A stretch of 18,980 nt of DNA from JAVBNO01 sp031551485 (GTDB lineage Bacteria > Bacillota > Clostridia > Oscillospirales > Ruminococcaceae), in contig JAVBNO010000067.1 of the NCBI GenBank assembly GCA_031551485.1, positions 1-18,980 on the forward strand. The letters are read 5' to 3'. The position numbers were made by a program, and so were the translations under genes. The first letter of the stretch is position 1, and the number at the start of each line of letters is the position of its first letter. The notes under the pieces were generated by a model, which was given only the letters and a program-made list of their open reading frames with translations, made no database searches and was not told the DNA's origin. Positions 14,501-18,980 of the stretch are shown one piece after another.

Positions 14501-16552
14501 CTATATGAACAAGCTGCCCACTTGGTAAATCAACATCGATAACACCCAGGCCACCGCCAATTGGAACGCAATGGCAAATGCTGTCCATTTAACCGAGCGC
14601 ATTTCCTGCCCCAATGTGGCCATCGCCGCCGTGCAGGGAGGAGCCAGCAGGTTAAACACCATAAAAGAGAAAGCGCCAAGAGGAGAGAACGCGGCTGTAA
14701 TGGCCGCAATGGTGGCTGCCATCGCCCCTTCGTCTTCCAAAGCATCCGCCTGAGCCCCGTACAGCACACCAAAGGTAGAGACCACCACCTCTTTGGCGAT
14801 AAAGCCGGTCAGAATTGCCACAGCTGCCTGCCAAGTGCCAAATCCATTGGGCTTGAAGACAACGGCAATAGCTGTTCCGATAACCCCTAAAATACTCTCG
14901 GCCGGATTCTCCACCATCTGAAGCTGGAAGTTAAAGGTCTGCAGCACCCAAATGACAATGGTAGCGCCCAAAATAATGGTGCCCGCCTTGATCAAAAAGT
15001 GCTTGAATTTTTCCCATAAATTCATCAGAATATTTTTCGCCGTTGGCCACCGGTAAGCGGGCAGCTCCATAATAAACGGTGCCGCGTCGCCTCGAAAGGC
15101 CGTATTCTTCAGCAAAATGCCTGAGGTAACGGCGACCAAAATACCCACCAGATAAATGCCGAAAATAACCATACTCTGATTTTTTTCAAAAAAGGCCGCT
15201 GCGAATAACGCATAGATCGGCAGTTTGGCGCCGCAGGACATAAAAGGCGTCAACATGATGGTCAGCCGGCGGTCTTTATCGTTTTCCAGTGTGCGGCTTG
15301 CCATAATGGCAGGCACACTGCACCCAAAGCCCATCAGCATTGGCACAAACGATTTACCCGAAAGTCCAAATTTGCGCAGAAGCCGGTCCATAATAAAGGC
15401 AGCCCTGGCCATATATCCGCTGCCCTCCAACAGTGTCAAAAAGAAAAATAGCAATAGAATCTGGGGCACAAAGGAGAACACCGCCCCCACGCCGCCAATA
15501 ATGCCGTCCAGCACCAGCCCGCAAGCCCAATCGGACGCCCCGGCGCTTTCCATCACTGTGGCAACGCCATCGTAAATCAGCCCGATGCCCTCTTCCGCCA
15601 GCCCCTGCACCCAAACGCCGGGCATAGGGATGGTCACTTCATCGTTAATGGCAATTTCGCCAAAGGTCAGCTGAAACACCGCCGCCATAATCAAAAGGAA
15701 TATTGGAATACCCCAAAACTTGTGGGTCAGCACTTTGTCAATTTTGTCCGATGTTGTCAGCGCCCCAAGGTCCCGTTTGCGCGTATCGGCTTTAGACAAA
15801 TGTGCACCGATATACTGGTACCGGGCGTCGGCCACAACGGCCTCGATATCTTCGCCTTCACCCAGCGCAACACCGGCTGCCATCTTGTCAATCTCTTGGA
15901 GCACCGCAGGAGCAAGCCCCAACTTTTCTCTAATGAGCTGGTCGCCTTCCATCAGTTTGACGCCGCAGAACATGGGGTTGGCGACACCCTGGCCGCCCAA
16001 AATCTCTGTAATGGCAAGCAGGGCTTTGCCAGCCTTGCACTCCGCTAACACCGTGCGCGGGGCCCGGGGCTCTTTGGCGGCGGCCACCGCCCGTTCCATT
16101 AATGTTTTAACACCCGCGCCGCGAAAAGCGGAAATGGGCACCACCGGCACACCCAGCGCTTTTTCCAAGACGGCGGCATCAACACTGCCTCCTTCTTTTT
16201 CCACCAGGTCCATCATATTCAGCGCCACCACCACCGGCACACTGGTTTCCAAAAGCTCGGTGGTCAAATACAGGTTGCGCTGCAAATTGGTAGCATCCAC
16301 AATGTTGATGACCAAATCCGGTTTATCGTCAATGATGTAATTGCGGGCAATAACCTCCTCAGGCGAATAAGGTGAGGTGGAATAAATGCCCGGCAAGTCA
16401 ATGATGCGAATGTTTTTTTGATATGTACCCTCTTTTCGGTCCACCGTCACACCCGGCCAGTTGCCCACGTGGGCCGTACTGCCGGTCAACTCATTAAACA
16501 GCGTTGTTTTGCCGCTGTTGGGGTTCCCTGCCAACGCAAATCGCAAAGCCAT
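14501..16552 (-). CDS. feoB: Ferrous iron transporter FeoB
   Basis: 683 aa. N-terminal G domain: G1 GNPNSGKTT (9-17), G3 DLPG (52-55), G4 NMMD (112-115). The helical regulatory (GDI) region follows, then a membrane part with about eight or more helices including the gate motifs (FVPMLMGFGCSVPAIMASRTLE and TPFMSCGAKLPIYALFAAAFF, with its Cys). It imports Fe2+ through the cytoplasmic membrane. The ATG at 16552 follows GGGAAGGA. The gene lies 63 bases after feoA and 20 before the Fur-like gene. Length is normal for Firmicutes, and no FeoC-like winged helix is fused. Confidence 0.97.
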   Translation of the reverse strand: MALRFALAGNPNSGKTTLFNELTGSTAHVGNWPGVTVDRKEGTYQKNIRIIDLPGIYSTSPYSPEEVIARNYIIDDKPDLVINIVDATNLQRNLYLTTELLETSVPVVVALNMMDLVEKEGGSVDAAVLEKALGVPVVPISAFRGAGVKTLMERAVAAAKEPRAPRTVLAECKAGKALLAITEILGGQGVANPMFCGVKLMEGDQLIREKLGLAPAVLQEIDKMAAGVALGEGEDIEAVVADARYQYIGAHLSKADTRKRDLGALTTSDKIDKVLTHKFWGIPIFLLIMAAVFQLTFGEIAINDEVTIPMPGVWVQGLAEEGIGLIYDGVATVMESAGASDWACGLVLDGIIGGVGAVFSFVPQILLLFFFLTLLEGSGYMARAAFIMDRLLRKFGLSGKSFVPMLMGFGCSVPAIMASRTLENDKDRRLTIMLTPFMSCGAKLPIYALFAAAFFEKNQSMVIFGIYLVGILVAVTSGILLKNTAFRGDAAPFIMELPAYRWPTAKNILMNLWEKFKHFLIKAGTIILGATIVIWVLQTFNFQLQMVENPAESILGVIGTAIAVVFKPNGFGTWQAAVAILTGFIAKEVVVSTFGVLYGAQADALEDEGAMAATIAAITAAFSPLGAFSFMVFNLLAPPCTAAMATLGQEMRSVKWTAFAIAFQLAVAWVLSMLIYQVGSLFI

Positions 16553-16615
16553 ATTCAGTCCTTCCCTTCTAAAACAAAAAATAAATAAGGCCCTGCTTCG
16601 CCTTACAAAATGCTC

Positions 16616-16852
16616 CTATTCAACGTCACATTCAATAACAATATTTTCCGCTTCCGCTTTGCGCAGGCTCAGTTCATACCCTCTCAGCGTTATTTCGATC
16701 GGGTCACCTAAAGGGGCTGTTTTACGCAGCATCACATCCACGCCGGGCGTCACGCCCATATCAAAAATCCGTCTGCGCGCAGCGCCGGCGCCGGTCACCT
16801 TGACCACACAGCCCTTCTCGCCGGGTTTTAGATCCTTCAGTAATTTTTCCAT
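16616..16852 (-). CDS. feoA: FeoA family protein (second in operon)
   Basis: 78 aa SH3-like protein. Hallmarks are LKPGEKGCVVKVTGAGAARRRIFDMGVTPGVDVMLRKTAPLGDPIEITLRGYELSLRKAEAENI. FeoA proteins bind FeoB and are needed for Fe2+ uptake. Of the two FeoA genes, this one matches the classical form more closely (RRRIFDMGVTPG, GYELSLR). The ATG at 16852 has only a G-run (AGGGGGGG) as ribosome site. It lies 12 bases after the first feoA-like gene. Confidence 0.93.
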   Translation of the reverse strand: MEKLLKDLKPGEKGCVVKVTGAGAARRRIFDMGVTPGVDVMLRKTAPLGDPIEITLRGYELSLRKAEAENIVIECDVE

Positions 16853-16864
16853 ACTTGGCCCCCC

Positions 16865-17077
16865 CTATTGCACCATAATTTTCATTGCGGTTCCTTTGTT
16901 GATGGCAAGCCGCGTATCTTTAATCCGCACAATTAAATTGCCGCCGTTTTCACCCAGCGGTACAACGCGTTCTCCCTTCAAAAAGCCCAAATGCTCCAGA
17001 TGCTTTCTGATCTCGTCGGAAGCCGTCACCCGAGAAATCTCTACCTCGGTACCCACTTTCACAAATGTTAATGGCAT
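16865..17077 (-). CDS. FeoA-domain protein (first in operon)
   Basis: 70 aa, divergent FeoA/SH3-like domain: EVEISRVTASDEIRKHLEHLGFLKGERVVPLGENGGNLIVRIKDTRLAINKGTAMKIMV, with the family's L-x-x-L-G-x-x-x-G turn. The start is placed at ATG 17077, eight bases after AGGGAG. An in-frame GTG at 17086 overlaps that ribosome site and is unlikely. It leads the feo operon and probably forms the FeoB accessory pair with the next gene. It is immediately preceded by inverted repeat B. Confidence 0.9.
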   Translation of the reverse strand: MPLTFVKVGTEVEISRVTASDEIRKHLEHLGFLKGERVVPLGENGGNLIVRIKDTRLAINKGTAMKIMVQ

Positions 17078-17091
17078 TTCATGCACTCCCT

Positions 17092-17111
17092 TTGTTAGCG
17101 TCGGTTAACAA
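17092..17111. promoter_or_regulatory. Inverted repeat B (candidate feo operator next to the ribosome site)
   Basis: TTGTTA (17092-17097), eight bases, TAACAA (17106-17111): perfect 6-base arms just upstream of the AGGGAG of the first gene. It has the same geometry as repeat A, 75 bases away. Confidence 0.5.
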
Positions 17112-17166
17112 CTCCCGCCTTATTTTACCTCTTCGCTCACCCGTCTGTCGCGGCAAGTCAAAGAGG

Positions 17167-17186
17167 ATGTTATCTACAGCTAACAT
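17167..17186. promoter_or_regulatory. Inverted repeat A (candidate feo operator at the transcription start)
   Basis: ATGTTA (17167-17172), eight bases, TAACAT (17181-17186): perfect 6-base arms overlapping the last bases of the -10 element and covering the predicted start. The GTTAGC half recurs in repeat B. A repressor here would block initiation. Confidence 0.55.
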
Positions 17187-17213
17187 TATAGCGGACAATA
17201 GTTCATTTGTCAA
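17185..17213 (-). promoter_or_regulatory. Consensus sigma-A promoter of the feo operon
   Basis: On the minus strand: perfect TTGACA (17213-17208), a 17-base spacer and perfect TATAAT (17190-17185). Such strength suggests that control is by repression. The leader to the first ATG is about 100 bases. The rest of 17214-17305 holds only AT-rich sequence and a weak GGCCG/CGGCC dyad. Confidence 0.85.
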
Positions 17214-17305
17214 CTATATTCTTAGGATAAATTATATTTTTTTCTTTTATATGATACCGCACCCTATATATATGTATGGGCCGCATAGGTGTATCGGCCG
17301 CTCCC

Positions 17306-18535
17306 TCACACTGTTCGCGCCATTCGCGCCTTGATGTCCTTCCAAAAAACCGGCGCAAACACAACGGCTGCCAACAACATTACAACGGTGCAAAACAGCG
17401 CGTATAGCTGCACTCCTGCTTTTTCAATGATAATACCCCCCGCAAAGTTGCCGGTCACACTGCCGATACCCATCGAAATCCCCATGCCAAATGTGGTGGC
17501 CGTCGCCGCCAGCCGTTGGGGAATCAGACGGGAGATGTATTCCACATACCCGCGGATATGCAATCCCGTGGCCGCCGCGTGTAGCACTTGAGTGGCCACA
17601 ATCACCCATACATCCTTGCTCAAAAATAATACGAAAATGCGGGCGACCTCCAAAAGATAAACGGCAATATAAATACCCGGCACCGAAATATCCCGCACCA
17701 ACAGGCGGGACACCCCCACCAAAAACACAATTTCCAGCCCGGCGGACAAAAAGTTGGCCATGCCGTAGCTGACACTGTCTCCCCCCGCATTATTGAGCAC
17801 AATAGGCAAAAAAGTGTTGACAATTCGAACGCTGAAATAATAAAAAGTCAAACTCAACACAAAAATCATATAGGTTTTGTTGCTTAACAGTAACCACAGA
17901 CTTCCTTTTTCGTCAGGGCGGCCTTCCCCCTCACCAGCCTTTTCCTTCGTCTTCCGGTGCCCTTTGTTCGGGCAGGGTACCTCCGGCAAAATGACACACA
18001 AAATGCCGCCGAACAGCAACAGCACCGCGTGAAAATAAAAGAGAACCGACACCCCAAATCCTTTTACCGCAAACCCTGCCGCCAACGAAATCAAGGCATA
18101 GCCAATGGATCCGCCCGACCGTGTAAACGCAAAATCCATTCCCGGGTTATCCTGCATCACTTGGATAGACCAGGCGTCAATGGTGCTGTGCTGGGAAAAG
18201 CCAAAAAAAGAAAGCACCAAAATATAAGTGATCGCGTAAGGCATGGGCAGCTTGAGCACCATCGGCAAAAGCAGCGTCATGGGCACCGCAATAAAAAAAA
18301 GCGCAATTAAAAGCTTGCGCCCGGGAATAAAATGATCGCTGATATACCCCAACATCGGTTGAATGACCACCGTGCCAATAGCCAGCAACATAGTAACAAA
18401 TCCGCACAAAATGGCATCGTAGCCGTAATCTGTCAGGATGGTGACCATAAAAGAATACAGCACACAGTGGGAGGACCAATACGCGGCCTCCAAAAGGGCA
18501 AAAAGCAAATTGTATTTCCGTGCCTGCGCGCTCAT
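17306..18535 (-). CDS. MFS transporter (MFS_1-like / sugar-symporter type)
   Basis: 409 aa with about twelve hydrophobic segments, a central charged loop (NKGHRKTKEKAGEGEGRPDEKG) dividing two halves, and the motif FAFTRSGGSIGYALISL. This resembles the R-x-x-GS-x-G segment of the LacY/nucleoside-symporter branch (MFS_1_like). Substrate unknown. The ATG at 18535 (MSAQARKYNLLF) is chosen because AAGGATGAG precedes it. The frame runs 15 codons further with no ribosome site. It lies downstream of the rRNA terminator on the same strand and about 90 bases upstream of the feo promoter, probably as a single gene. Confidence 0.88.
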   Translation of the reverse strand: MSAQARKYNLLFALLEAAYWSSHCVLYSFMVTILTDYGYDAILCGFVTMLLAIGTVVIQPMLGYISDHFIPGRKLLIALFFIAVPMTLLLPMVLKLPMPYAITYILVLSFFGFSQHSTIDAWSIQVMQDNPGMDFAFTRSGGSIGYALISLAAGFAVKGFGVSVLFYFHAVLLLFGGILCVILPEVPCPNKGHRKTKEKAGEGEGRPDEKGSLWLLLSNKTYMIFVLSLTFYYFSVRIVNTFLPIVLNNAGGDSVSYGMANFLSAGLEIVFLVGVSRLLVRDISVPGIYIAVYLLEVARIFVLFLSKDVWVIVATQVLHAAATGLHIRGYVEYISRLIPQRLAATATTFGMGISMGIGSVTGNFAGGIIIEKAGVQLYALFCTVVMLLAAVVFAPVFWKDIKARMARTV

Positions 18536-18576
18536 AATCTCATCCTTTTGTATCAATGTAAAAACAAGAAAGCAAG

Positions 18577-18616
18577 CCAAAAGAAACAGCAGCCTTTCGG
18601 CTGCTGTTTCTTTTGG
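18577..18616 (-). terminator. rRNA operon terminator
   Basis: Perfect 18-bp stem (CCAAAAGAAACAGCAGCC and complement). Read leftward the loop is GAAA, a stable GNRA tetraloop, followed by T-rich sequence (CTTGCTTTCTTGTTTTT). It begins ten bases after the 5S rRNA end. Confidence 0.93.
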
Positions 18617-18625
18617 AAAATTTGA

Positions 18626-18741
18626 GCCGGCGCCGACCTATCTTCCCAGGCGGTCACCCGCCAAGTATTGTGGGCACGGATGAGCTTAACTACCGTGTTC
18701 GGGATGGGAACGGGTGGGACCTCATCGTAATAAGCACCGGC
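18626..18741 (-). rRNA. rrf: 5S ribosomal RNA
   Basis: About 116 nt. The ends pair as helix I (5' GCCGGUGC with 3' GCGCCGGC, one G-U). The interior has the conserved CCCGUUCCCAUCCCGAACAC and the later GGGUGACCGCCUGGGAAGAUAGGUC-like segment. It follows the 23S gene as last of the rRNA operon. Ends are inferred from helix I. Confidence 0.97.
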
Positions 18742-18830
18742 TAAAAGGGATAGGGGCATTGCGCCCTGAAAACTGAACAACGAAGGGTGGTGGGTTAGAG
18801 GTAAGGAACCAAATGATGACACAAATTGTA
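18742..18830 (-). other. 23S-5S internal transcribed spacer
   Basis: Spacer of about 89 bases with no tRNA. On the minus strand it holds TTGTTCAGTTTTCAGGG, a motif common in Firmicutes rRNA spacers, and a small GGGC/GCCC hairpin just before the 5S gene. Confidence 0.8.
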
Positions 18831-18980
18831 TGGTCAAGCCCTCGACCGATTAGTACTTGCAAGCTAAACGCCTCACGACGCTTACACATCAAGCCTATCA
18901 ACCTTGTAGTCTACAAGGGGTCTTACTCCCTTAAGGGATGGGATATCTTATCTTAAGGCCGGTTTCACGCTTAGATGCCT
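18831..18980 (-). rRNA. rrl: 23S ribosomal RNA, 3' end (gene continues beyond window)
   Basis: About the last 150 nt of 23S rRNA. On the minus strand it contains the conserved GGTTGATAGGC, AAGTACTAATCGGTCGAGG and GCTTGACC blocks typical of the Firmicutes 3' end. The 3' boundary near 18831 is approximate. The right edge of the window cuts the gene. Confidence 0.96.

Noticed and set aside
17092..17186. Rex, Fur or DtxR-type boxes at the feo promoter
   Set aside because: Arms resemble parts of such sites (TTGTTA, GTTAGC), but the 8-base spacing and total length of 20 do not fit TTGTTAA-N4-TTAACAA, the Fur 7-1-7 pattern or the DtxR palindrome.
17280..17305. Terminator after the MFS gene
   Set aside because: Only a short bulged GGCCG/CGGCC stem without a following T run.

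Overview
The window looks like a chromosomal segment from an anaerobic, Gram-positive Clostridia, probably of the Oscillospiraceae/Ruminococcaceae type. This assignment is inference. It rests on strong AGGAGG-type ribosome sites, consensus sigma-A promoters with 17-base spacers, an adenosylcobalamin-dependent class II ribonucleotide reductase, a two-FeoA/FeoB operon with the small Cys-rich FeoB partner, a BtuF-like lipoprotein, and a 23S-5S rRNA end of Firmicutes type. I see no intact prophage, insertion sequence or CRISPR array.

Layout from left to right. (1) 3-824: the 3' part of cobyric acid synthase (cobQ), running in from the left edge. (2) 908-5682: a complete five-gene branched-chain amino-acid-type ABC importer (substrate-binding lipoprotein, two permeases, two ATPases). 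It has its own strong promoter and ends at a bidirectional terminator. (3) 5745-6329 (-): a LysE/RhtB-type exporter, followed by a small membrane-anchored NusG-domain-II protein (6520-6897, +). (4) 6934-7668: three tandem copies of an approximately 245-bp non-coding unit packed with inverted repeats, the most unexplained structure in the window. (5) 7756-9317 (-): a two-gene holin/endolysin cassette standing alone. (6) 9624-10574 (+): a BtuF-like corrinoid-binding lipoprotein with a near-consensus promoter. (7) 10662-12953 (-): B12-dependent ribonucleotide reductase, with a candidate NrdR box on its -10 element. (8) 13288-13695 (+): a secreted Cys/His-rich protein built from three repeats, of no family I recognise. 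(9) 13856-17077 (-): the ferrous-iron uptake operon feoA-feoA-feoB-fur-like-Cys-rich membrane peptide. Its promoter is a perfect TTGACA-17-TATAAT, and two matched 20-bp inverted repeats lie downstream of it. (10) 17306-18535 (-): an MFS permease. (11) 18577-18980 (-): rRNA terminator, 5S rRNA and the 3' end of 23S rRNA.

Two physiological themes recur. One is cobalamin: cobQ makes it, the BtuF-like lipoprotein probably captures corrinoids, and NrdJ needs adenosylcobalamin. The other is ferrous iron: the feo operon carries an unusual, cysteine-rich Fur relative that lacks the usual His-rich metal site. The best leads for new biology are the triplicated hairpin repeat, the secreted Cys-rich repeat protein, and the feo operator pair together with the divergent Fur-like protein.
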